Assembly: GCA_027005175.1 (NCBI GenBank) | Contig: JALTMC010000900.1 | Span: forward strand, 1 to 9,161 | Direction: 5' to 3' | Origin: Myxococcales bacterium | GTDB lineage: Bacteria; Myxococcota_C; UBA6777 | DNA: 9,161 bases | Shown here: positions 1 through 7,222 of the stretch, one piece after another | How the letters are laid out: each line of letters begins with the position of its first letter | How positions within the stretch are numbered: position 1 is the stretch's first letter | Translations under genes and position numbers: made by a program | The notes under the pieces: generated by a model | Told to the model about the DNA's origin: nothing | The model's database searches: none | Seen by the model: only the letters and a program-made list of their open reading frames with translations

Positions 1-3000
1 CCAGTGATGGCGTCTAAGGTGGGTAGATCTTCGATTCTTGAGAGTGCTTGGAGAAGCTCGATTCGCACACGAGGGTCTGGATCTTGTTTGGTGGTGAGCA
101 GCAGTGGAATTAAGGAGGGGTCCTCGTAATCAGCCAAAGCGTGTAGGGTCCAGTATCTGACTTCTCCCGCCGGATCTCGCAGCGAGCGACCCAGCAACTC
201 ACGGGTCTCGGGGTGCTCCAGATGCCCCTGCAACGCGCGGATCGTTGCGGCGCGTAGACTGCGAACGGGGCTTTGCAATACAGTCTTTAAATACTCGATG
301 ACTTGAGGGTCATTGATATGTCTCATCGCAAAGATGGCTCGTCGATTTCTGTCCTCATTCTGACTTTCTTTGATCCTATCGAGCAAGGGCTGGACATTGT
401 CTCGATGAATATCAGAAAGTAGGGCAGCGGCAGCCTTTTGGGTGGCTCTGTTGCGGGCATCGAGCAGCTCAAAGAGTTGTTGGTTTGCGCTGATGTCTGC
501 GATACCAAGGAGGGCAGACAGCGCGGATTGTCCCACTTCAGGGACAGGGTCACTGGTGGCTTTGAGCAAGGCTTCTTGGACGCGGGGTTGAAGGTCGGGG
601 ATCTTCAGGGTGAGGTTGTGAAGGGCTTGCGTTGTTTGTTGTCGGATCTGAGCTTCAGGGTCACTGGATAAAGCATCAAACAGATAGGGGGCGACCTCTG
701 GAATCGACAGTACCTCCAGTGCGCTGACCGCTGCAGCACGCTTCTCCACCTCCTGGCTTTGTTGTAACTCCTTAATATAGTGCTCCAATATGTCTTCGGG
801 GCGGGTGCTTTCATCCAGGTGTTCCAATTTTAAGTTGGCAAACAATCGATGTTGTATGGGTTGCTCTTCGCGTTCGAGTAATGCGAGCAAACCCTGTCTC
901 TTTTCTGTTTGATGGAAGTGAGGGAGAACAAATTGAAACGATGGGGTGGATGGAATGAGGCCGATTCCCAGCAGCAGGTGACGTTGGATTATAGGATCTT
1001 GTTCTTTTTCGAACAATCGGATCAACCGAGTTTCCATGGTGCCTGGGGGAGATATATATCCGATGGCAACAGCCGCACGTTGGCGAACAAAGTCATCCGG
1101 ATCGTTGAGAAGCTGTGTCAGAGCTTCCAGCTCGTCTCCTGGTTCTCCCAGGCGCAAGAAGGCATTGGCTACACTGGCTCTTACCTTTTTGTTGACATCA
1201 CGAGTGCTTGGGCTAATCAATGCGGGGATCTGCTTGTCGGGGATTCGGCCGAGGGAGCCGATAGCGGCACAGCGAACGGCAGGGAAGGAGTCATGAAGAA
1301 AGAAAGAGAGCACGCGAGTGGCGCGAGGGTCTTGGGTGGCACCCAAGACCCAACAGACACCTACTTTCATCGCGATCGATTCGGCTCCCATCAGCTCGTC
1401 GAGCCGATCGTAGATGAGATCCAGGCCAAATTGTGACAGGGCCTCAGCGATCCCCCGACGTTCTGTATCATCAGCATCTTCGAGGGCGCGTAGCAAACCA
1501 TCGATAGCGCGTTCATCTCGAAACTGGCCGAGGAAGTAGGCAGACCGGAGACGCACACGGGTGTGGGGATCGGTGAGTGCTTTGACCAGTACGCTCGTCG
1601 CAGCTTTGGAGCCGAGTTTTCCAAGACCTTCGATCGCAGCCAGACGAATTTCTACGACCGGATCTTGGAGGGAGCCGGCGAGGGCAGATTGGGTTTCGGG
1701 GACATCAAAGTGTGCAAGAAGATCCACGGCGTTATGGCGGACTTCGATGTTGTCATCATGGATGAGCATGAGAAGCTGAGGGAAGAAGTGATCAAGTTGG
1801 GAGCGATTTAGTTTTTTGAGCGACTCGACGATCAAAGGACGTCGGAGATCATCGGCTTCTGTGAGAGCTTGTTGTAGAACCTGGGCTGTTGCATCGGTAG
1901 GATTTCGTGCGAGATAGCCAATGGCTTTGATTCGTACGACCCAGGATTGATCTTGGGCAGCTAGGAGCAGGGCATGTTCGGCAGAGGGGTCGCCACTTTC
2001 TCCCATGATCTCACATATCCGAGTTCGAATACGCAGGTTGGGGTCCGTTAAGAAGCTTTGAATTCTTTGGCTTTGGCCTTGTCTTGCGACGGCCAACAAC
2101 AACTGCCGTGCCTCGGCCGCGAGGGTGGTGTTGTCTGACGTGAGTTCTGCGACTTTTTCTTCGATCACTCCGAGGCGTTCAAGGGCTTGGGCAGCGCGTT
2201 GTCGCACTTCTTTGCGAGGGTCGAAGAAGAGTAACTTTTTCAGGTGATGTGTATGGTCGGAGCCAAGCCTTTCCAAAGCCTCTACGGCGCGTACACGAGT
2301 CCAGTATTCGGGATCGTTGAGTGCATTGATCAATGGGGAGAGGGCGGCTTCATCGGCGATCGTTCCGAGAGCGGTTGCTGCTTGTGATCGGACTTCGGCG
2401 ACAGGGTCTCGAAGCAACAAGTCGATGATTGAGTGAACAGCCAGGGGGCTTTTGAGTTGGCCCAATGCTTCAACGGTTGCGATACGAACACTGGCATCTC
2501 GGTCGCGAAGTCGTTGGATCAACATGGGGACAGAGGCTGAGCTTCCAATGGCTCCAAGGATCTGAGCTGCCCAGATCCTCTGGTTGGTGTTGGTGTCATT
2601 GGCAAGGGCTTTGAGCAGACTGGGCACCGCTGTTTCACCAAAGTGCACCAACATCTCTGCCACTTGTACGGAGGACCACTGGTTGACATCTTCGAGTGCG
2701 CGGATCAGATACTCGATGGCTTGGGGGTCTTTGATCATCCCCAAAGCCTGAGCACAGGCTATTTTTACATTTTGAGTGTCTTCGTCAGGGTCTTGCATTC
2801 GAGCGATCAGGTGAGGAACCGCACGTGCGTCTCCAAGTAGGCCGAGAATAAAAGCGGCTTCAGCGCGATCACGCCAGCGGACAGAGGTGAGGTCTCGGAT
2901 ATAATTGTCGGTGAATTCGAAAAAACGATAGATGTCGCGGATGTGACCGCGTGTTGCGCTGTCTTTGGTCTCGATGTAGTCTCGTAGGACATGCTCCACA

Positions 3001-3224
3001 ACATGAGTGTCAAAGTTGTCGCGAAGGTGAAACATGAGCTTGTTGATTTCGGAGAAATGTTCTTTTTGGTAGGATTCAATGAGGTCGCGACATTTTTGGC
3101 TATCTTGTTTGATCCGCCGCAACAAGAGGCGTCGCCACATCTCTCGAAGGAGAACAAAACCGGTGAATAGGCCGGTCATGCCGAGCATACCGATCAGCAT
3201 CCATTCGAGTATGGCATAGCTCAT
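1..3224 (-). CDS. Giant membrane-anchored HEAT-repeat protein (3' end outside window)
   Basis: I read the minus strand from the ATG at 3224-3222 to the left edge and found no stop: 1074 codons plus two bases, so the C-terminus is missing. Residues about 6-27 are hydrophobic and are followed by a basic stretch (RRLLLRR), which predicts an N-out anchor with the rest in the cytoplasm. Residues about 40-112 look helical. From about 115 onward there are roughly 30 HEAT/PBS-lyase-type repeats of about 31 residues, with the pattern D-P-x-VR-x-x-AA-x-ALG-x-LGD-x-x-A-x-x-x-L. Residues about 735-810 are less regular, perhaps a hinge. HEAT solenoids bind proteins and have no catalytic residues, so partner and function are unknown. 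A GAGAG motif lies about 8 nt before the start. The gene follows the pseudo-cyclase gene by 43 nt, presumably in the same operon. Confidence is high for the gene and fold, low for the role. Confidence 0.93.
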   Translation of the reverse strand, partial: MSYAILEWMLIGMLGMTGLFTGFVLLREMWRRLLLRRIKQDSQKCRDLIESYQKEHFSEINKLMFHLRDNFDTHVVEHVLRDYIETKDSATRGHIRDIYRFFEFTDNYIRDLTSVRWRDRAEAAFILGLLGDARAVPHLIARMQDPDEDTQNVKIACAQALGMIKDPQAIEYLIRALEDVNQWSSVQVAEMLVHFGETAVPSLLKALANDTNTNQRIWAAQILGAIGSSASVPMLIQRLRDRDASVRIATVEALGQLKSPLAVHSIIDLLLRDPVAEVRSQAATALGTIADEAALSPLINALNDPEYWTRVRAVEALERLGSDHTHHLKKLLFFDPRKEVRQRAAQALERLGVIEEKVAELTSDNTTLAAEARQLLLAVARQGQSQRIQSFLTDPNLRIRTRICEIMGESGDPSAEHALLLAAQDQSWVVRIKAIGYLARNPTDATAQVLQQALTEADDLRRPLIVESLKKLNRSQLDHFFPQLLMLIHDDNIEVRHNAVDLLAHFDVPETQSALAGSLQDPVVEIRLAAIEGLGKLGSKAATSVLVKALTDPHTRVRLRSAYFLGQFRDERAIDGLLRALEDADDTERRGIAEALSQFGLDLIYDRLDELMGAESIAMKVGVCWVLGATQDPRATRVLSFFLHDSFPAVRCAAIGSLGRIPDKQIPALISPSTRDVNKKVRASVANAFLRLGEPGDELEALTQLLNDPDDFVRQRAAVAIGYISPPGTMETRLIRLFEKEQDPIIQRHLLLGIGLIPSTPSFQFVLPHFHQTEKRQGLLALLEREEQPIQHRLFANLKLEHLDESTRPEDILEHYIKELQQSQEVEKRAAAVSALEVLSIPEVAPYLFDALSSDPEAQIRQQTTQALHNLTLKIPDLQPRVQEALLKATSDPVPEVGQSALSALLGIADISANQQLFELLDARNRATQKAAAALLSDIHRDNVQPLLDRIKESQNEDRNRRAIFAMRHINDPQVIEYLKTVLQSPVRSLRAATIRALQGHLEHPETRELLGRSLRDPAGEVRYWTLHALADYEDPSLIPLLLTTKQDPDPRVRIELLQALSRIEDLPTLDAIT

Positions 3225-3267
3225 TGGTTATCTCTCGCGACTTGCGAAGGGTAGGCTGCTACCTGTT
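3225..3267 (-). other. Short intercistronic gap with ribosome binding site
   Basis: These 43 nt separate the TAG of the pseudo-cyclase gene from the ATG of the HEAT gene. They contain a small inverted repeat (GGTAG at 3250-3254 and CTACC at 3259-3263, loop of 4) and a purine-rich GAGAG just before the HEAT start. I see no U-tract, so I do not call a terminator. The spacing supports co-transcription. Confidence 0.45.
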
Positions 3268-5727
3268 CTATTTTCCAGAGGTGGAAGGTATTTTCCACGA
3301 CCCATCCCACTGAAAGTTGGGTGGGTAGTGGAGGTAGTTTTGGCTGCGCTCCAGCATGGTAAGAGAGGGGCCATCATTGGGACGAATCCGTGTAATCTCT
3401 TGGAAATATCGAACGGCTTCCTGAAAATTGCGTTGTCGATAATAGGCCAAGCCTTGTTGGTACCAATTGATCACTTCACCGAGAGGGCTTTGTGAGGAGG
3501 GGGTACCGAGTAGTTCATAAACAGTTACGGCGGGTTGATCTTCAACAAACTCTACGCTGTCCATCTCTCGGATTAAAAACTTGGGATTGTCTTTCACCTG
3601 GTTGTAGAGATTTTCGGAGAGCAAGATTCGACTGTTGTAGTATTTGTTGAGGTTTTGGAGAGTTTCACTGTATTCCAGCGCGGCTCCCAGGAAAGTGTAC
3701 ACGAAACGACCGTCTCCTCCAAGATTTCCGACAACACCGCTGCCTGTATCCAGGCCGATTCCGAAGTTTGGAACCGGCAACCCTTCTTGTTGCCAGCGAG
3801 GTACAAAAGAGTCCCATTCGAACTGCAATTGAAGAGCTGCCATACAAGCCTGCTCCGGATGAGTGGCCTGCTCCAGGGGAGCATTGAACAAGATCTGGTA
3901 GTTGTGTCCGTCTAGCTGGTGAATCAATCCGTGGTTGCGTTTGGCCACATCGACCATGGGATTGGTTAAGTTGGACATGAGATGAACGATCTGGCGGGGA
4001 TCTTGTTCTTCTGTGATATGAGTGCCCATGGGGGAGGCCTTCCCTGAGAGCACTGTCACAGAGCGGAACAGACCGGTGGTGGCTAGACTTTCGGGTTTGT
4101 GGATGATCTTGTCAAAGTCTTCTGGATGAAGTCGATCCTCAAATCGGGCTTTGGTATCGAGTCTCAGCTTACCGTCTGTGATATCTCGAATCCAGTTGAT
4201 CATAAAGTAAATCACCAACAAGGACATATCGATATAAGCAAGGTGAATCCACTGCCCATCCGGGAAAAACTGGAATAAGTTGACAACATGCAGACCACCG
4301 ATGATCACGAGAGCTATGAACAAGCCTCCAAACCATCGCAGTTTGAGCATAAAGAATCCAAGCAAGAGTGCCGCAACCACCAGGATGCCCATCTCGATAA
4401 AAGGTTGAATGGCGGGGCGTTGCAAGCCTCGACGCTGGAGTAAGTTGGCCAACAGGGTTGCTTGTAACTCCAAGCCTGAAAATGTTTCACCGACAGGTGT
4501 CTTGTATGTTTTGTTGTAACTTCCGGATGAGGGGCCAATCAGAACAATCTTGCCTTCCAGGGACTTGAAGCTGAATTCTTTGTTTCCAACAACATCACCT
4601 GCGAGAAATCTCTGTTTGGGTGCAATCTTGGATCGAGGCCCATAAAAGTTCAGCCAGTATCGACCATCAGGTGTCAGGACAAACTCTTTGTCTGCGATGT
4701 CGAGGGAGACATAGCCCTGTGCATCAACATAGCGAGTGGGCTCATTGTGCCGTGCAGCGATAAACGTAGCCAACGCAATCGATGGATAGGTTCGAGCCCC
4801 TTTTCTCACAAACAAGGGGATATTGCGAACGGTTTGTTGTGGTGTTCTGCCAATGTTGATGAAGCCATTGTGCCGTGAATAGGGGGCGAGGTTCAAGTTG
4901 CCGCGAAGTCCATACACAGAAGGTGCCGGATCGACGGGAGCCGCTCCGGCGATATATTTGGGCTTCCCTAAAGTGCGAAAGAGATCGTCAATTCGCACTT
5001 TGGACTTCTTGGCTGCCTTTTTCTTGGCTGCCTTTTTCTTGGGAGCCTTCTTTTCTTCCATCGCTTTCTTTAATTCCAGATCACGTTTCTGGAAATAGGG
5101 GACATCTGCACCTGGCACGGACTTTTGCGACCTGTAATAGACATAACCAAGGACCAAGTTGGGGGTCTTTTTTATGACCTCTTGGAGCTTCTTCAAGCCT
5201 GTGTTCTTCGAACTCTCTTCAAGGCTTTTGCGGATGAATTCTATGGTTTTCTTTCGCATCTTGGCGAGCTTACTCTCTTCTTGAGAGCGACGTCGTCTTC
5301 TGCGTCTTCTGCGTCTTCTGCGTCTTCTTGGTTTTGCTTTTTTCTGTTTCGCTGAGGGGTGCAGAGCGTTGAATTGAAGCAGTGCCTTTGAAAGAATAGG
5401 CAGGTTGGCCGGTTTTCTTTCATCAAGCAGGGGGAGCGCCAGGGTGATAACCTTGGGTTTGGCGTCGCTGACCTTTTTGACCAGGTCAGCGACTTTGTTT
5501 AAGTCCCAGGGCCATCGCTGGCGGTAGTGTGTGCTGAGATCATTGATCTCTACCAGAGCGATGCCTGGGGTAAACGGGTATTCTTCCGGAGTATTTTGAA
5601 AGTAAAATCCGAGAAGAGCATTTTCGAAAGGAGCCAGCATCTTGGCTCCCCCGAACCACATGCCTCCTGCAAGAAGGAGTGATAGAATCAGCGCAAGGCC
5701 AAGTGGTTTGCGTAACATTCGTTTCAT
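3268..5727 (-). CDS. CHASE2 receptor with degenerate class III cyclase domain and TPR tail
   Basis: The 819-residue protein has the layout of CHASE2 adenylate cyclases. It has an N-terminal membrane segment (about 8-30), an extracytoplasmic CHASE2 sensor (about 35-440; IALVEIND, RWPWD, and GKIVLIG at 392-398), three membrane segments (about 444-513), a cyclase-fold domain (about 553-715) and one TPR-like unit (about 752-784). The fold motifs remain (VTVL 557-560, TGSGVVGNLG 661-670, YTFLG 677-681), but the expected residues are replaced. The two metal Asp become K563 and H608, the purine-site Lys becomes Q604, the transition-state Asn becomes E685 and Arg becomes T689. Only T678, the usual Thr of class IIIb enzymes, is kept. 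I infer a catalytically dead regulatory or nucleotide-binding domain. Two basic inserts interrupt CHASE2 (residues about 123-185 and 212-245). AAAAGG lies 10 nt before the ATG. It is the first gene of the operon with the HEAT gene. Confidence is high for the family, moderate for loss of activity. Confidence 0.95.
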   Translation of the reverse strand: MKRMLRKPLGLALILSLLLAGGMWFGGAKMLAPFENALLGFYFQNTPEEYPFTPGIALVEINDLSTHYRQRWPWDLNKVADLVKKVSDAKPKVITLALPLLDERKPANLPILSKALLQFNALHPSAKQKKAKPRRRRRRRRRRRRRRSQEESKLAKMRKKTIEFIRKSLEESSKNTGLKKLQEVIKKTPNLVLGYVYYRSQKSVPGADVPYFQKRDLELKKAMEEKKAPKKKAAKKKAAKKSKVRIDDLFRTLGKPKYIAGAAPVDPAPSVYGLRGNLNLAPYSRHNGFINIGRTPQQTVRNIPLFVRKGARTYPSIALATFIAARHNEPTRYVDAQGYVSLDIADKEFVLTPDGRYWLNFYGPRSKIAPKQRFLAGDVVGNKEFSFKSLEGKIVLIGPSSGSYNKTYKTPVGETFSGLELQATLLANLLQRRGLQRPAIQPFIEMGILVVAALLLGFFMLKLRWFGGLFIALVIIGGLHVVNLFQFFPDGQWIHLAYIDMSLLVIYFMINWIRDITDGKLRLDTKARFEDRLHPEDFDKIIHKPESLATTGLFRSVTVLSGKASPMGTHITEEQDPRQIVHLMSNLTNPMVDVAKRNHGLIHQLDGHNYQILFNAPLEQATHPEQACMAALQLQFEWDSFVPRWQQEGLPVPNFGIGLDTGSGVVGNLGGDGRFVYTFLGAALEYSETLQNLNKYYNSRILLSENLYNQVKDNPKFLIREMDSVEFVEDQPAVTVYELLGTPSSQSPLGEVINWYQQGLAYYRQRNFQEAVRYFQEITRIRPNDGPSLTMLERSQNYLHYPPNFQWDGSWKIPSTSGK
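5006..5050 (-). repeat. 15-bp tandem repeat coding a Lys/Ala-rich tract
   Basis: On the plus strand, TTCTTGGCTGCCTTT occurs at 5006-5020 and again at 5021-5035. A diverged third copy is at 5036-5050 (TTCTTGGGAGCCTTC). On the coding strand this gives a KKKAA-type repeat around residues 227-241 of the CHASE2 protein. The low-complexity basic tract resembles the tails of DNA- or polyanion-binding proteins, but it lies in the predicted extracytoplasmic sensor. Confidence 0.9.
5287..5328 (-). repeat. Poly-arginine tract coded by a 9-bp tandem repeat
   Basis: Fourteen consecutive Arg codons (residues 134-147 of the CHASE2 protein). On the plus strand the unit TCTTCTGCG repeats exactly from 5296 for 3 full copies plus 6 bases, coding AGA AGA CGC. 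The 5287-5295 end is degenerate (GCGACGTCG). A tandem nonanucleotide repeat is prone to in-frame slippage, so the Arg number may vary between strains. Confidence 0.93.
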
Positions 5728-5909
5728 CAGATACTAGCCTTTTATCAACGTTTCACAGTGAGTCAGGACGTTAAGGTTGGAAAAGTGACAAAGAATCCCG
5801 GTGCAGATTTACAAAGATCCCGGATGGTGTCAACATTCGTTTTCTTTTCCCCTTCCAATATTCGCGATATCGCATAAGACTCGCGACTACCCACAAAGGG
5901 CCTTTTGGG
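5728..5909. promoter_or_regulatory. Divergent intergenic region, presumed promoters for both blocks
   Basis: These 182 nt lie between the diverging starts of the CHASE2 gene (minus) and the pseudoprotease gene (plus), so promoters for both must lie here or further inside. By eye I find no convincing sigma70 -35/-10 pair on either strand. A perfect 10-bp palindrome, GCGATATCGC, sits at 5864-5873, 37 nt before the plus-strand start, and could be an operator. Ribosome binding sites at the two ends are AAAAGG (5743-5738, minus) and AAAGGG (5895-5900, plus). Confidence 0.5.
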
Positions 5910-7034
5910 ATGGCAAGTGCAAGTTTTTTGATGGCTGCTTGGTTGCTCGTATCAGGAGCGGGAGAAGAGCAGTGGCGTTCTGTATACCTTTTGTCACGTT
6001 CACGAGTCTATCGGGTGACTTGTGGAACCAAACAGGGTGTTGGGTTTTTGTATCGTGACCAACAACACATTATCACAACGCTCTCTGTTGCTGGATGTGG
6101 ACGCACAGTGTATGTCTATCAATTTGGAGGAGGCCCTTTTGTCGCATCCATGCAGGCGTATCAGAGCAAACATGATCTTGCCTTACTCTATGTGAAAGCT
6201 CCGCTGGAGGGGCCTTCTTTCCAATCTTCTGCTGCATTGTGGTCTCTGGTGGGACGCTCTGTTGCGATGATCGGTCATCCATATCATCCGCGAGGTCCTG
6301 TTCGAGACCAACTTCAAAAACCGTTGGCCTGGAGTATCGCTGTGGGAGTTCTTGGGCGCGTGACAAAGGATTATATTCAGGTCAATATCGATCGAGTGGA
6401 AGGCTACGAAGGAGCCCCTGTTCTCGATCGACAAGGTCGTGTTGTTGGGATGCTCACCAGCTTTGGCCCTTCCAACAAACCGATTGGTATGGTCGCTCGT
6501 GCGTCCTTGTTCGATGCTCTCTTTGCCAACCCATCCCCCAGGCAGGGCATGCCGTATCTATCGTGGGAACTCCATCTTCAGGCTCGCTTCTCCTTCGCTT
6601 TGGGGGATGTCACTAAAACAAAGATATCCCCCAGCAATCAAGAGGTGAAGCTTGATATGATCCTCTATGATCAGTGGACGATCGGTCTCTTTGTAGGCTT
6701 TGACTTGTTGTCGCTTCGAACGGACCTGAGTTTGTCCTTGCTGTTCGGATTTTCATCCAATTACAGATTCCTGATGCCTCGAGTCTTTCGGCCTTATCTC
6801 AACTATATCGCCCTGGAAGCCGGTGCCATGGCCATGTCCATCAAGATCGCAACGTCAGGGATTGATAAACAAGACGGCACGGTCTTTAACAAAGTGGGTG
6901 TCGAATCCGATTTTCGATTTAGCTTTTGGGCAGGGATGCGATTCCAGTCGATCATCGGCCAGTTCTCTGTCGGCATCTTCTTTGATCCCGAGTCTATCAT
7001 GCATCCTGTTTTGTCTGTAAGTTGGGGATTGTAA
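5910..7034 (+). CDS. Exported trypsin/HtrA-fold pseudoprotease with C-terminal barrel-like region
   Basis: 374 residues. The ATG at 5910 has AAAGGG 9 nt upstream. The N-terminus is hydrophobic (about 5-17), like a short signal peptide, but lacks the usual leading Lys/Arg. Residues about 35-205 follow the trypsin-like peptidase fold: GVGFLY (43-48), HIITTLSV (53-60), DLALLYVKAP (89-98), GYEGAPVLDRQGRVVGM (165-181). The Asp of the triad is kept (D89), but the His position reads S59 and the nucleophile Ser position reads E167, with GNSGGP turned into GYEGAP. It should therefore not be a serine protease. C38 and C63 could form a disulfide. Residues about 217-374 alternate polar and nonpolar residues in about eight strand-like segments and end in VLSVSWGL, which suggests an outer-membrane beta-barrel or another beta-domain. 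The barrel is inference. The N-terminal family is fairly sure and the substrate or ligand is unknown. Confidence 0.9.
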   Translation: MASASFLMAAWLLVSGAGEEQWRSVYLLSRSRVYRVTCGTKQGVGFLYRDQQHIITTLSVAGCGRTVYVYQFGGGPFVASMQAYQSKHDLALLYVKAPLEGPSFQSSAALWSLVGRSVAMIGHPYHPRGPVRDQLQKPLAWSIAVGVLGRVTKDYIQVNIDRVEGYEGAPVLDRQGRVVGMLTSFGPSNKPIGMVARASLFDALFANPSPRQGMPYLSWELHLQARFSFALGDVTKTKISPSNQEVKLDMILYDQWTIGLFVGFDLLSLRTDLSLSLLFGFSSNYRFLMPRVFRPYLNYIALEAGAMAMSIKIATSGIDKQDGTVFNKVGVESDFRFSFWAGMRFQSIIGQFSVGIFFDPESIMHPVLSVSWGL

Positions 7035-7118
7035 GTCTACGACAAACAATGCCACTTCTTCTTTTGTGAATGGTAGGTGGTTGTTTTGTCTGTAAGTTGG
7101 AGATTGTAAGTCAACGAC
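7007..7118 (+). repeat. Direct repeat of 37 bp: 3' end of the pseudoprotease gene duplicated downstream
   Basis: Copies at 7007-7043 and 7082-7118 match at 35 of 37 bases (mismatches 7026/7101 and 7038/7113). The first copy covers the last codons and stop of the pseudoprotease gene. The second starts 75 nt later, in the same reading frame, and would again code VLSVSW-R-L and TAA. An in-frame TAG at 7074-7076 and the gene's own stop prevent read-through. Confidence 0.9.
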
Positions 7119-7222
7119 TACGAGTATCGGTTTTGGGTATGAGTGTAGGGGTTCGTAACAGTGGAGCTAAGATCACAACGGCTATGGTGGTCGGTTGTGG
7201 ATGATAGAAGAGAGAGGAGTGG
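7035..7222 (+). other. Intergenic region with hairpin potential, no gene seen
   Basis: These 188 nt lie between the pseudoprotease and metallopeptidase genes. An imperfect inverted repeat can pair 7041-7055 (GACAAACAATGCCAC) with 7077-7090 (GTGGTTGTTTTGTC), with small bulges and a 21-nt loop, just after the pseudoprotease stop. Its 3' arm is T-rich, but no clean T-run follows, so a terminator is only possible. Its 3' end is part of the second copy of the 37-bp repeat. The rest (7119-7210) shows nothing I recognise. AGGAG at 7215-7219 serves the next gene. Confidence 0.45.

Noticed and set aside
909-1811. Plus-strand open frames up to 175 codons opposite the HEAT gene
   Set aside because: The minus-strand frame is open through all 3224 bases with regular HEAT repeats, so these are antisense shadows.
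1-3224. Phycobilisome lyase function for the HEAT protein
   Set aside because: The repeats resemble PBS-lyase HEAT repeats, but that label names only the repeat type. There is no phycobilisome context and the protein is far larger than those lyases.
5006-5328. CRISPR-like array from the regularly repeated DNA in the CHASE2 gene
   Set aside because: The units are 9 and 15 bp, contiguous without spacers, and in frame within a coding region.
5125-5426. Ser/Ala-rich and Glu/Asp-rich reading frames over the poly-arginine region
   Set aside because: They are other-frame readings of the 9-bp repeat inside the CHASE2 gene, and nothing about them is protein-like beyond the repeat.
7041-7090. Intrinsic terminator after the pseudoprotease gene
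   Set aside because: The stem is bulged with a long loop and no T-run follows, so I list only hairpin potential.
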